A DNA stretch of 41,362 bases from a virus: positions 1 to 41,362 of the IMG/VR virus record IMGVR_UViG_3300030104_004394. One strand, written 5' to 3'. The notes below the pieces were generated by a model, which was not told where the DNA came from, made no database searches, and saw nothing but the letters and a program-made list of their open reading frames with translations. Shown piece after piece: positions 15,627 to 22,730 of the stretch. Every line of letters starts with the position of its first letter. The first letter of the stretch is position 1. The translations under genes and the position numbers were made by a program.

Positions 15627-18071
15627 TTAACTAAAAAAATACTTAGCTTTAGCTATTTCGTGAATATCCAATTTACCTTTTTCTGGTAAAGGTGGAATTT
15701 TGTGTCTCAGCTTTTCAGGTATCAAAGCTGTAATCTGGTCTTTAAAGTTTTCTAATGGATCCATCTCTGTATACATTTGTATAAATGCGGATCTAGCACA
15801 CTTATTTAAAATATCCATATCACAAGGTAATGTTGCATAACTATCATGGACCATTCCAAAATCTTTTAAACCATTTTGTAAACAATGATCTATTGTTAAA
15901 AACATGTGCGTAGCGTCGAGCGAATGCACAAAATTGGGAGAAATCCCATTAGCCTGTTTACGTTTATTAATTTTATCTGTGTTAGACCTAATTCTTATTC
16001 GGCCCATCATTTTAGTTTTCACAATCATATCTTTTTGAGAATAATATGCTTGCTTAACTGGAAAGCCTAAAGGTGTAGTCCAGTGAACAGGTGTTTTAGT
16101 TGCTGCGCAAAGTCTTGCAACTTTTTGTAACCAATCCATAGCTTCACGTGCTTTAATAACTGTATTACCAATACTATCCCAAATAATATTTGCTAAAAAT
16201 ATATTAGCTTTAGGTCTATCGTTAAATGGAACTTTGTCTCCTTTTTCTTCTCTATCAGAAACATATTCATCTACAAATTCTACACAAGAGTATCTAGTGC
16301 CACCATACGGTAATACCATAACACTTCTTTTAGTAGCTTTACGATCAATTCCCCAGGCCAACCATTCTTTTGCAATTGGATCCGAAGATAATTGTAATTT
16401 AGCTTTAACTGTGTCAGCTACAACTTGATAAATATCTTGTGGTATTTCACCATCTGTTAAATTAACTGCTTTACCTCCAACTTCATCTCTAAGCACAGCT
16501 GAAAAATTTTGAAGTCCATTACAAGAACCATCAATATTGCATGGTAAACCAGACTCATAACCTAATCCATAACGCATCATATTTTCAAATTCAAATGTAG
16601 CTGCTAAGAATTGCCAGGGTTTATCTGCATGTTCCCAAAATGAACTTTGAAATGGATCTCGTGCTGAAGCAATAATTGCATCTTTATTTTGATGAACCCA
16701 TTTTATTCTATCATTTAAAGAAATTTTATCTTGTCCATAAGTATTAGCTAATTGCAAACATAAATATTTTTCACCAATTTCACCTAAAGGTTTTTTATTT
16801 GAAAATAAATGTAAAGCTTTAGCTAAATCAGTTCCTTGTGGATTGAAATAACCAGTCACATAATAAAGTCTATCTCTAAAACAAAGCCTACCTACATGAT
16901 GTATTCTTTCTTCATCAACAAATTTATTAGCAATATAAATTGTATTAGCTTCGGCCAGGCGTTTTGATCGAAGTTTTTGATTTTGTGTATATACAATAGT
17001 AGCTTCAGATTTCCATTTAGAAAAAGCTCTTAGCTCTTCTTCAGTTTTATTTTTATTTTTAATACTTGCTGGTTTGTTAGGTAAATCCATTAATTTAGAA
17101 GTAATTAAACCTCCACGATTTCTGGAGTCATCATTAAATACAGTTTTAGCTACATTTAATATTTCTTTATTAACTTTCCAAGGTGTGTCCTGTATCATAT
17201 TTAATCCTTGGTACACTCCTGGCATATCAAAGTTTTTAAGCTCTTCTATATAAGTTCTATGACTAGTAATATTATTACCAGTGACCAAAAACATTGGTTC
17301 AATATGTTTACTTATATAACCTCCACCTATACTTGAGCGCCATTTTCGAGGCTTACAAACCATCGGATAAAATTCAGGGTCAAAAAATTGATTAAAGTCT
17401 CTAACATTTTTAATCCACTCTAAAGTTTTATCAGTTGCTGTTAGTACATTATAAGCTCGTTTTCTTTTAAATATCTTTTCAACCTGGACTAAGCCTGTTG
17501 CTTCAATAAATAAAGATATAAGTAATTCACCAACTAATAGCTTGTCTCGGACAGGCCATTTATCCCATTCAAATCCAGTTCTTTTTGAACTTAATAAAAG
17601 TTTCCACCTTCTATATTGATAATGATTAGACCTTTTGTCTAAATCTTTATTAACTTTATCAAATAAGGATTTATTATTTTCGCTAAAAGATTGAAAATAA
17701 AGTTCATCTTCAATTTTACTTCCAAGTGATATTGCTTGCGCTGTAAATTTTCTAACAGTTGTTACACTATCTATTATTTTTTTAGCTGCAATAACTGCAA
17801 CTAATTTAGGGTCTAACTGGTCTAAGTATTTTTTAGCTACAAATTTTGGCCCTCTATTTGTTTCTTTTAAAAATGCATCAATAGTTGTTTCATACTTATC
17901 AATACTAGCTTTAAGCAACTTTTTGCCGTGAGTAGTCATACTTTCACGTTCTTTTTCGATTGCTTTGTCTTCTCTATTTAAAGTCCTTTTGCCGCCACGA
18001 TTTCGCATTTCAGCTTCATTTTCGATTTCTTGCTCTACTTTTTTCTTATAGTCACTGATACTAGTCACCAT
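15627..18071 (-). CDS. 1: Single-subunit DNA-dependent RNA polymerase (T7 gp1-like)
   Basis: This 814-aa polymerase (T7: 883 aa) has all visible catalytic motifs: DGSCNGLQNFSA with the first catalytic Asp, KRSVMVLPYGGTRYS (the Lys and Tyr of the nucleotide site), and FVHSLDATHM followed by MVHDSYATLP with the second catalytic Asp. LRDEVGGKAVNL is also shared with T7. It should transcribe the replication and virion genes from phage promoters that I could not define with confidence. The ATG has a strong GGAGG site. Its leader contains the TTCATTAGTGTA element shared with the early gene at 21420. The degenerate gp3.5 may modulate it. Confidence 0.97.
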   Translation of the reverse strand: MVTSISDYKKKVEQEIENEAEMRNRGGKRTLNREDKAIEKERESMTTHGKKLLKASIDKYETTIDAFLKETNRGPKFVAKKYLDQLDPKLVAVIAAKKIIDSVTTVRKFTAQAISLGSKIEDELYFQSFSENNKSLFDKVNKDLDKRSNHYQYRRWKLLLSSKRTGFEWDKWPVRDKLLVGELLISLFIEATGLVQVEKIFKRKRAYNVLTATDKTLEWIKNVRDFNQFFDPEFYPMVCKPRKWRSSIGGGYISKHIEPMFLVTGNNITSHRTYIEELKNFDMPGVYQGLNMIQDTPWKVNKEILNVAKTVFNDDSRNRGGLITSKLMDLPNKPASIKNKNKTEEELRAFSKWKSEATIVYTQNQKLRSKRLAEANTIYIANKFVDEERIHHVGRLCFRDRLYYVTGYFNPQGTDLAKALHLFSNKKPLGEIGEKYLCLQLANTYGQDKISLNDRIKWVHQNKDAIIASARDPFQSSFWEHADKPWQFLAATFEFENMMRYGLGYESGLPCNIDGSCNGLQNFSAVLRDEVGGKAVNLTDGEIPQDIYQVVADTVKAKLQLSSDPIAKEWLAWGIDRKATKRSVMVLPYGGTRYSCVEFVDEYVSDREEKGDKVPFNDRPKANIFLANIIWDSIGNTVIKAREAMDWLQKVARLCAATKTPVHWTTPLGFPVKQAYYSQKDMIVKTKMMGRIRIRSNTDKINKRKQANGISPNFVHSLDATHMFLTIDHCLQNGLKDFGMVHDSYATLPCDMDILNKCARSAFIQMYTEMDPLENFKDQITALIPEKLRHKIPPLPEKGKLDIHEIAKAKYFFS

Positions 18072-18229
18072 TTTGCCTCCATAGTTGTATTAGTTACACT
18101 AATGAATACTTACATTTTAATACGATTGCTGCACAGCAATATACTGCTATACACCAGTGTAAATATCCATTAAGTGGATTTTAAGTCTGTTGGTATTACA
18201 AAAAACATCATAGAATAACAAACTTATTA
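18072..18229 (-). promoter_or_regulatory. Leader between integrase and RNA polymerase genes
   Basis: This 158-nt non-coding gap contains two inverted repeats: ATTGCTG/CAGCAAT at about 18126-18141 with a 2-nt centre, and ATCCA/TGGAT at about 18167-18181. The 12-bp element TTCATTAGTGTA (18106-18095, minus strand) also occurs before the gene starting at 21420. A GGAGG ribosome site leads into the polymerase ATG. The perfect short palindrome may be a protein-binding site, and a weak integrase-mRNA terminator is possible. Promoter positions are not decidable by eye. Confidence 0.45.
18095..18106 (-). promoter_or_regulatory. Shared leader element TTCATTAGTGTA (RNA polymerase copy)
   Basis: An exact 12-bp match to the element at 21443-21432, and a looser match to 23357-23346. 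In all three cases it lies about 15-50 nt upstream of a start codon. It may mark a promoter or an mRNA 5' end. The function is not established. Confidence 0.4.
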
Positions 18230-19261
18230 TTAAAATCCTATGACTTTTGCCACTTGGTCACCATTTAGGTCACTAGTATTTTCTAAAGCTTTACGAGCTT
18301 CAGTTTTATTTCGTGGAGCTAAATGAGCATATCTAAGTGTCATTTTAATTGTTTTGTGTCCCATTAATTCTTGTATCACAGTTATTCCAATACCTGCCTG
18401 TACTAATCTTGAAGCAAAAGTATGCCTAGTACAATGAAAAGTAAATTGTTTATCGTCCTGTAAACCTAATTTAATCTTAGCAAAATTCCAAGCTTTTCTT
18501 AAATGCTCATCAGATATATTTGCAAATGGGTATCTGCCTCTTCTTTTAAGTATTTTAAGAGCTCTATCTGTTAACTCAATATACCTTGGAAATGGAGCTT
18601 TAGCTTTAGTAGTCATAATAGTTAATACTCGGCCATCAATGTCTCGCTCCTGGTCTATTCTTTTAAGCTCAGATTTTCTACCACCACAATCATTACCAAA
18701 TGCCACTAAATCAGCCACATCATGATAACCTTCAGAATATAAAGCTGCTAAAAATCTATTTTCTTCTTCTAATCTAAAATATCTTATTCTGCCCTGGCCT
18801 TCTATAAACCATTCTATTTCAGGTTTAGATTTAATATAGTTTCTTTTTTTAGCATGACTTAATATTTTTGATAACGCTGCTAGTTTACGATTACAAGTGC
18901 TGTCTGCATTACCATCTGATTTCCAGTCTTCTATTAAGTGGTCTATTAGCTCTTCATCAATAGTAGTTATTTTTCTGTGCACACCTACTTGAATAACTAA
19001 ATTTTTAGCTGTTCTTAATCCATGTGGATCTTTCCATTTATGTTGCATTTGTGTAAATATTGCGTGAATGGATAAGTCTTTACGCGCTAAATCTAATTCT
19101 TTACAAATAAGCTGCCAACTTTTACCTTCTTTTAAACCTTTCTCGCAATGAGCTTCAGCTGCTTTAGCATCAGTTTCATCACCAAGTATCTGAGTTCTAT
19201 GTCTTTTTCCATTGTGTGTAATATCTAATTGAAAACCTTTATTTCTTTGTCTATAAGCCAT
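18230..19261 (-). CDS. int: Tyrosine-family integrase
   Basis: This 343-aa site-specific recombinase has the catalytic set in order: Arg195 (GGRKSEL), Lys near 219-221, His276-x-x-Arg279 (HCTRHTF), His302 (MGHK) and the nucleophile Tyr311 (LRYAHL). Residues about 60-150 look like the SAM-like core-binding domain, with the catalytic domain following. Its ATG is only 22 nt from the 5' end of a tRNA-Leu gene on the opposite strand, so attP is most likely inside that tRNA. Integrase-bearing pelagiphages are known to integrate into host tRNA genes. No separate excisionase is recognised; one of the small genes upstream may serve. Confidence 0.95.
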   Translation of the reverse strand: MAYRQRNKGFQLDITHNGKRHRTQILGDETDAKAAEAHCEKGLKEGKSWQLICKELDLARKDLSIHAIFTQMQHKWKDPHGLRTAKNLVIQVGVHRKITTIDEELIDHLIEDWKSDGNADSTCNRKLAALSKILSHAKKRNYIKSKPEIEWFIEGQGRIRYFRLEEENRFLAALYSEGYHDVADLVAFGNDCGGRKSELKRIDQERDIDGRVLTIMTTKAKAPFPRYIELTDRALKILKRRGRYPFANISDEHLRKAWNFAKIKLGLQDDKQFTFHCTRHTFASRLVQAGIGITVIQELMGHKTIKMTLRYAHLAPRNKTEARKALENTSDLNGDQVAKVIGF

Positions 19262-19283
19262 ATAATTACCTTTCTAAATGTTT

Positions 19284-19369
19284 GGCCTCATGCTGAAATT
19301 GGTAGACAGTCACGACTTAAAATCGTGTGGGTTTTACCCGTCCGAGTTCGAGTCTCGGTGAGGCCACCA
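19284..19369 (+). tRNA. tRNA-Leu (anticodon UAA), complete with CCA; probable attP core
   Basis: All arms fold. The acceptor is GGCCTCA (19284-19290) with TGAGGCC (19359-19365), then A and an encoded CCA. The D-arm is CTG/CAG with GGTAGA in the loop. The anticodon stem is CACGA/TCGTG around CTTAAAA, giving UAA. The long variable arm has GGGT/ACCC, and the T-arm is CCGAG/CTCGG with TTCGAGT. A long variable arm plus UAA identifies leucine. It is the only gene I find on the plus strand, between integrase and the MarR-like gene, which is the classic place of an attachment site. Most phages carry only the 3' part of the target tRNA; here the whole gene is present. Confidence 0.93.
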
Positions 19370-19386
19370 ACCTCAACATTTATTTT

Positions 19387-19737
19387 TTACTTTACCCAAA
19401 TATTTTCCAATGAATTATAAAACTGTTTACCTTTTGGTGTTAAGTAAACTAATTTACGTCTTCTTTCCATTGGGTCTTCTCTAGACGCTAATAAATTTGG
19501 ACCTTTAACTTTTTTTCTAGTCCAATCAGTAAAGAAAGCTACATTACGGCTGCAGCTAGCTTGACTTACACCTAAAGTATTCATTAAATCAGCCATTGGT
19601 ACTTTTTCTTTTTTATTCATAGCAATAGCTAAAAAGGTTTGCACTGTTTGAGCTTGAATTTCATTATCTAGTTTTCTAAACTCGCCCATAAACTCAAACA
19701 TAGCTTGTCCCGGTATTTTGTGTATTATCGACTTCAT
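19387..19737 (-). CDS. MarR-like winged-helix regulator (candidate lysogeny control)
   Basis: This 116-aa protein has a helix-turn-helix (MADLMNTLGVSQASCSRNVAFF, residues about 48-69) followed by a wing (LASREDPMERRRKLVYLTPKGKQF). This is the typical MarR pattern, with the Asp/Arg-rich wing tip and the final LTPKG. It would bind DNA as a dimer. It lies next to the tRNA/attP and the integrase, and no CI- or Cro-like repressor is visible elsewhere, so it is the best candidate for control of integration or lysogeny. That role is inference from position. Confidence 0.75.
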   Translation of the reverse strand: MKSIIHKIPGQAMFEFMGEFRKLDNEIQAQTVQTFLAIAMNKKEKVPMADLMNTLGVSQASCSRNVAFFTDWTRKKVKGPNLLASREDPMERRRKLVYLTPKGKQFYNSLENIWVK

Positions 19738-19790
19738 TTTTACCCCTTTCGATTAGTTAAGTCGTTAATTAAAATTAAAAACAAACTTTT

Positions 19791-19928
19791 TTAACAAGCA
19801 CGTGCGTCAGCGCTTACTCGCAAGCCTAAAGTTCTACCGTGTACTTTACCTTTATTGTGAAAAAACAAAGTAATAGCATAAAGCCAATATTTCGCATTAC
19901 GAAATTTCCACACAAAGTATTTATGCAT
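19791..19928 (-). CDS. Small basic 45-aa protein
   Basis: ATG at 19928 overlaps the stop of the upstream gene and has GGAGGAGGG just before it, an excellent ribosome site. The product is basic and aromatic (MHKYFVWKFRNAKYWLYAI, then FFHNKGKVHG) and ends RVSADARAC. The family is not recognised. The strong start signal and coupling to the upstream gene are the evidence that it is real. Confidence 0.6.
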   Translation of the reverse strand: MHKYFVWKFRNAKYWLYAITLFFHNKGKVHGRTLGLRVSADARAC

Positions 19929-20268
19929 TGCCCTCCTCCTTATTTGTTATTTTACAAGCTTTTTGAACATTCATAAATTTATTTTCTAATTGTTCTAAAG
20001 TTTGTAATTTTAGCATTTTACAATATTTAAAATATTCGCATTGATCTAAACATTGCAAAAATTGATTGCATTTATTTTCGCACTCAAATTTTACGATAGC
20101 GCAGCCGTCATATTCACTATTCATTTGAACACCACGTCTTAATACATAGCTGCCATCAAAAGATTTTGTAATCTTTTTTAATTCTGTAATTGTGTCAGAT
20201 TGTGATTTATTTCCTAAATGAGTTTTAAACGAATTACTAAATTTTCCTAAAATTAATACTTCACACAT
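19921..20268 (-). CDS. Hypothetical Cys-rich 115-aa early protein
   Basis: I do not recognise this gene. The middle part has several cysteines (CAIVKFECENKCNQFLQCLDQ, then CEYFKYCKML) and the rest is Lys-rich. There is no signal peptide. The cysteines suggest metal binding but do not form a clear known finger. It is part of the early small-gene run, with its end overlapping the next start. Confidence 0.65.
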   Translation of the reverse strand: MCEVLILGKFSNSFKTHLGNKSQSDTITELKKITKSFDGSYVLRRGVQMNSEYDGCAIVKFECENKCNQFLQCLDQCEYFKYCKMLKLQTLEQLENKFMNVQKACKITNKEEGNA

Positions 20269-20280
20269 AATTTGCCTTTC

Positions 20281-20556
20281 TTAAGTTAAAATATTACGAT
20301 ATTTATCCTTGTTTGTAAACGTTGCACTAAAGAAATTATTACACACACAAACAGGGCAATTTATACTACCTGTAGATGTATTTATATAATGATTTCCTTT
20401 ACATGTAGTACAAATGGTCTCTGTTTTTACTTCACCTTTACCCTCACAATCGTCACATTTTGCATGAACTTCTTCTTTAGCTAATGCATAATCTACTCTT
20501 GTAAAGCCATTTCCTTTGCAAGTTAGGCACTTACTTTTTGTTTTTTCCTGAGCCAT
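20281..20556 (-). CDS. DnaJ-type zinc-finger protein
   Basis: This 91-aa protein consists almost only of CxxCxGxG-like units: CLTCKGNG near residue 10, CDDCEGKG near 34, CTTCKGN near 49, and CPVC near 70. The pattern is that of the cysteine-rich zinc-binding region of DnaJ, without a J domain. Such small proteins are common in phages and may bind RNA or act as chaperone-like adaptors. The exact role is unknown. Its ATG overlaps the end of a small membrane protein gene. Confidence 0.75.
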   Translation of the reverse strand: MAQEKTKSKCLTCKGNGFTRVDYALAKEEVHAKCDDCEGKGEVKTETICTTCKGNHYINTSTGSINCPVCVCNNFFSATFTNKDKYRNILT

Positions 20557-20687
20557 TATAAAGCTCCCGGAAAATTAGCATAATAACAACTATCACTTAG
20601 AATACATAAAAACCAAGTCATAGCCCAAAAAAATCCAATAGTAGCTATTACACCTATTATTGAACCTATTGCTTTTAACATTTCCAT
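20556..20687 (-). CDS. Small single-span membrane protein, 43 aa
   Basis: ATG at 20687 with GGAG upstream. The product (MEMLKAIGSIIGVIATIGFF, then WAMTWFLCILSD) has one long hydrophobic segment from about residue 6 to 31. The stop overlaps the ATG of the zinc-finger gene. The family is unknown; an early membrane-acting protein is one possibility. Confidence 0.6.
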   Translation of the reverse strand: MEMLKAIGSIIGVIATIGFFWAMTWFLCILSDSCYYANFPGAL

Positions 20688-20691
20688 AATT

Positions 20692-20931
20692 TTATTCTCC
20701 AATGTGTATTAAATGCATAAGTGTATAAATTAAGAGACAAGGAAACATTAAAGCTGCCTTGTAGGACAACTTGCTTCCTTGCCTCAACACACACTGTACA
20801 TTTGTTAAATCGAAATTATTATTTAACAACGGTTTATTGCTGCCCACAATATTATTATTAACTAACAAAAGGAGCAATCCCTTGTGAGCATTAGGTAGTA
20901 ATAATTTCATTTTGTTGCTACCGTAATTCAT
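20692..20931 (-). CDS. Hypothetical 79-aa protein, uncertain
   Basis: The frame is open between two coupled genes, but the ribosome site is weak and the composition is odd, with runs of Leu and Asn (LLLLLVNNNIVG, then KPLLNNNFDL). The end, LMFPCLLIYTLMHLIHI, is hydrophobic and could be a membrane segment. An in-frame Met8 is an alternative start. I cannot name a family, and the stretch might be non-coding. Confidence 0.4.
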   Translation of the reverse strand: MNYGSNKMKLLLPNAHKGLLLLLVNNNIVGSNKPLLNNNFDLTNVQCVLRQGSKLSYKAALMFPCLLIYTLMHLIHIGE

Positions 20932-20932
20932 A

Positions 20933-21220
20933 TTAATTTTTCTGTTGATATTTAATTAAATCAATAGAATGAGTTTTGCCTGCATGATAATTCATGTGAG
21001 TATGTTTTCCAGGCATCTCACAATTCAAAAGCCAAATATAATTTGGATTAAGCATTTTGAATAAGTCGCCTATTGCACTTTTATAATCATAAGCTTTTAC
21101 ATTAAACTTAAACTCTTCTTTATTGATTGTATGACCAAAGAACCTGTATTTAAGTAATCCTTTATCAATTCGATTACTAACTTTATTAAGCTCAACGGTT
21201 TTGATATGGTTATCACTCAT
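20933..21220 (-). CDS. Hypothetical 95-aa early protein
   Basis: The family is not recognised. It is a soluble-looking protein with a mixed pattern (LLKYRFFGHTINKEEFKFNVKAYDYKSAIGDLFKMLNP) and a His-rich C-terminal part (GKHTHMNYHAGKTHSID). Its start overlaps the stop of the gene before it, so the two are coupled. Its position in the early block suggests a host-takeover or regulatory role, without direct evidence. Confidence 0.65.
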   Translation of the reverse strand: MSDNHIKTVELNKVSNRIDKGLLKYRFFGHTINKEEFKFNVKAYDYKSAIGDLFKMLNPNYIWLLNCEMPGKHTHMNYHAGKTHSIDLIKYQQKN

Positions 21221-21420
21221 ACGTTTGCCTCCGTTTTAGTTTTGCTGATATTTATAGTTTTTTTATTTTTTAAAAGTATTTTGATAAATGTTTTAAAACT
21301 ATTTAAAGGTAAATTTTCAATAGCTTGAATACCTTGTTTATATCGTTTTAAATCTTTATCTTTTTTTAATGCTTTTAAAAATAAAGCTCTTTTAGTTTTT
21401 ATAAGTGTATCATTTGCCAT
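21217..21420 (-). CDS. Hypothetical Lys-rich 67-aa early protein
   Basis: A very basic protein (KTKRALFLKALKKDKDLKRYKQ, then KILLKNKKTINISK) that is helical by eye. The family is unknown. It is the first gene after a strong terminator and two copies of the 17-bp motif, so it starts its own transcription unit. Its leader shares elements with those of RNA polymerase and of the first early gene. Confidence 0.65.
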   Translation of the reverse strand: MANDTLIKTKRALFLKALKKDKDLKRYKQGIQAIENLPLNSFKTFIKILLKNKKTINISKTKTEANV

Positions 21421-21424
21421 AAGG

Positions 21425-21443
21425 TAATTAATACACTAATGAA
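21425..21443 (-). promoter_or_regulatory. Shared leader elements TTCATTAGTGTA and GTGTATTAATTA
   Basis: These two overlapping 12-bp strings sit just upstream of the start at 21420. The first recurs exactly before RNA polymerase (18106-18095) and the second exactly before the early gene starting at 23313 (23351-23340). The shared position relative to starts suggests promoter or transcript-start function. Confidence 0.45.
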
Positions 21444-21484
21444 AAGATTAAAAGAACCTATATGTGTCCCTAATTAGCCCGCCA

Positions 21485-21496
21485 TATTGTCACGCC
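21485..21496 (-). promoter_or_regulatory. GGCGTGACAATA element, copy 2
   Basis: This exact 12-bp string recurs at 23398-23387, each about 50-60 nt upstream of the GTGTATTAATTA element. It could be part of an early promoter or an operator. Confidence 0.4.
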
Positions 21497-21511
21497 TGGA
21501 CAGGTATTAAT

Positions 21512-21528
21512 TTTGCTTAAGGTATACT
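21512..21528 (-). promoter_or_regulatory. 17-bp motif AGTATACCTTAAGCAAA, copy 2
   Basis: This is one of three exact copies in the early region. It joins two 6-bp palindromes (GTATAC and CTTAAG). Copies 2 and 3 are 47 bp apart in the same gap. It may be an operator for a phage regulator or a promoter; neither is proven. Confidence 0.5.
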
Positions 21529-21558
21529 GATATTGGTTTGAAATTAGTCTAGATTGAG

Positions 21559-21575
21559 TTTGCTTAAGGTATACT
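21559..21575 (-). promoter_or_regulatory. 17-bp motif AGTATACCTTAAGCAAA, copy 3
   Basis: This copy is identical to 22268-22252 and 21528-21512. It lies just after the terminator of the preceding unit and upstream of the gene starting at 21420. Confidence 0.5.
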
Positions 21576-21581
21576 GTGAGT

Positions 21582-21620
21582 AAAAAAAAATAGCCTTAAG
21601 CTATATACAACCTAAGGCCA
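21582..21620 (-). terminator. Strong intrinsic terminator
   Basis: On the minus strand GCCTTAGG (from 21617) pairs with the AGCTTAAGGC side (to 21593), with a loop of about 8 nt. A run of nine T follows at 21590-21582. It ends the unit containing the genes at 22236-21635, immediately upstream of the regulatory gap. Confidence 0.8.
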
Positions 21621-21634
21621 TTCTTGATATAGTT

Positions 21635-21859
21635 CTAAACTTTCTTTTTGTGTTTGTTTTTTAGTTTTTGTTTGTATTCATTAAAGCCTGACAAAGCATC
21701 GCTATAATAAGTATAGAAATTTTCATCAAAAGAATAATCGTTTTCAAATTTCCATTCCAGTAAATACATATTTTCAGGCTTGCTTCCATCTGCAAAATGC
21801 ACTTTAGAAATTTTGACATATTCGTCATTTATTTCAAATATTTTTTTGCATTCGCTCAT
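21635..21859 (-). CDS. Hypothetical 74-aa early protein
   Basis: The family is not recognised. It is a mixed-charge soluble protein (EINDEYVKISKVHFADGSKPENMYLLEWKFE) with a Lys-rich end. Its start overlaps the stop of the gene before it, and a strong terminator follows it closely, so it is the last gene of a short early operon. Confidence 0.68.
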   Translation of the reverse strand: MSECKKIFEINDEYVKISKVHFADGSKPENMYLLEWKFENDYSFDENFYTYYSDALSGFNEYKQKLKNKHKKKV

Positions 21860-22236
21860 TACTTGCCCTCCTTTAATGTTTCCTGGTGAAAGTCATAAGC
21901 ATCAATGCTTGCCCTCTCATAGTCCTTTCCATCGTTCCTGTGCTCGTCTATAAGTTCAACCTCACAATGCTTCTCAATTATATCTATAATTAAATCTGGA
22001 TTATTCATTCCAAATCTATCAAAGCTCGTTACATAGTCAGGTGTGTTTATTTGCGCTCCCTTTCGGTCCCATAAATAAAAAAGCAGATAATTTCCTGCCC
22101 TGTCTCTAACATAATTGACAATATCTCCCATATCGTTTTTATGATTGATTTTTACATCGTCAATTGCATGCACTTTAGTCAGTGCTTTTAAATCGTCTAA
22201 TTTAATAAAAGACGAAATTGCGTATGATGTACTCAT
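21859..22236 (-). CDS. Hypothetical 125-aa acidic early protein
   Basis: I do not recognise this gene. The product is rich in Asp and Glu (DDVKINHKNDMGDIVNYVRD, then IDIIEKHCEVELIDEHRNDG) and has no membrane segment. It starts with a good GGAGC site, and the 17-bp motif lies only about 16 nt upstream of its ATG. Small acidic early proteins in podophages often target host enzymes, but nothing here shows a partner. Confidence 0.68.
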   Translation of the reverse strand: MSTSYAISSFIKLDDLKALTKVHAIDDVKINHKNDMGDIVNYVRDRAGNYLLFYLWDRKGAQINTPDYVTSFDRFGMNNPDLIIDIIEKHCEVELIDEHRNDGKDYERASIDAYDFHQETLKEGK

Positions 22237-22251
22237 TTTGCTCCTTTTAAG

Positions 22252-22268
22252 TTTGCTTAAGGTATACT
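22252..22268 (-). promoter_or_regulatory. 17-bp motif AGTATACCTTAAGCAAA, copy 1
   Basis: An exact copy of the motif at 21528-21512 and 21575-21559, placed directly before the ribosome site of the gene starting at 22236. This position so close to a start would suit an operator or a promoter with a very short leader. Confidence 0.5.
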
Positions 22269-22274
22269 CAAGCA

Positions 22275-22340
22275 GATTTATTCATTTTAAATAAATCCTA
22301 AAGCCCACTTTAAAAATGGGCTTCAAGTCTTATTCAAAAA
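22275..22340 (-). repeat. Paired-hairpin element, copy A
   Basis: The minus strand has AAGCCCA/TGGGCTT (7-bp stem) followed by GATTTATT/AATAAATC (8-bp stem). The whole element of about 65 nt recurs at 22666-22730, where the second hairpin is identical and the first stem has a compensatory change. It overlaps the stop codon of the gene ending at 22330. It is probably a transcript-end or RNA-processing structure; no long T-run follows. Confidence 0.6.
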
Positions 22341-22650
22341 AGTGCTCGCCAATCAAAATTTGACCTGAGCAGATCCAATTAAATTGAGCATTAGTAATTG
22401 TTACTTTATCAATCTCAATAGCGTCTTTTGTGAGTTGTTTTGGAAGCTCATCAAAAGATTTATTGACAAAATGCCAATTGTGAATTGTGTCATCATTAAT
22501 TAATTTGCTTGTGATTTTCTTTTCTTTAATGTGACGCGTTACTTCTATTTTACGAGGTGTAATAACCTTATAAATAGATTTCTCTTCAATCCCTGTTACA
22601 ATATCTCCTACAACAAGTTTTTGTATATATGTACTATGTGCTTTTTTCAT
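22330..22650 (-). CDS. Hypothetical 106-aa early protein
   Basis: The family is not recognised. The start of the protein (YIQKLVVGDIVTGIEEKSIYKVITPRKIEVTRHI) looks like a small beta-barrel of the SH3/KOW kind. The rest is mixed (TKDAIEIDKVTITNAQFNW). It is framed by copies A and B of the paired-hairpin element, one at its end and one before its start, so it may form its own transcript unit. Confidence 0.65.
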   Translation of the reverse strand: MKKAHSTYIQKLVVGDIVTGIEEKSIYKVITPRKIEVTRHIKEKKITSKLINDDTIHNWHFVNKSFDELPKQLTKDAIEIDKVTITNAQFNWICSGQILIGEHFFE

Positions 22651-22665
22651 TGTGTTTGCCTTCCT

Positions 22666-22730
22666 GATTTATTCATTTTAAATAAATCTCAAAGCGCACT
22701 ATAAAATGCGCTTTAAGTCTCATTTAAAAA
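22666..22730 (-). repeat. Paired-hairpin element, copy B
   Basis: The minus strand has AAAGCGCA/TGCGCTTT (8-bp stem) and then GATTTATT/AATAAATC (8-bp stem). Compared with copy A one stem pair is changed from C-G to G-C on both sides, so pairing is kept. It overlaps the stop codon of the 55-aa membrane protein gene, the same placement as copy A. Confidence 0.6.
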
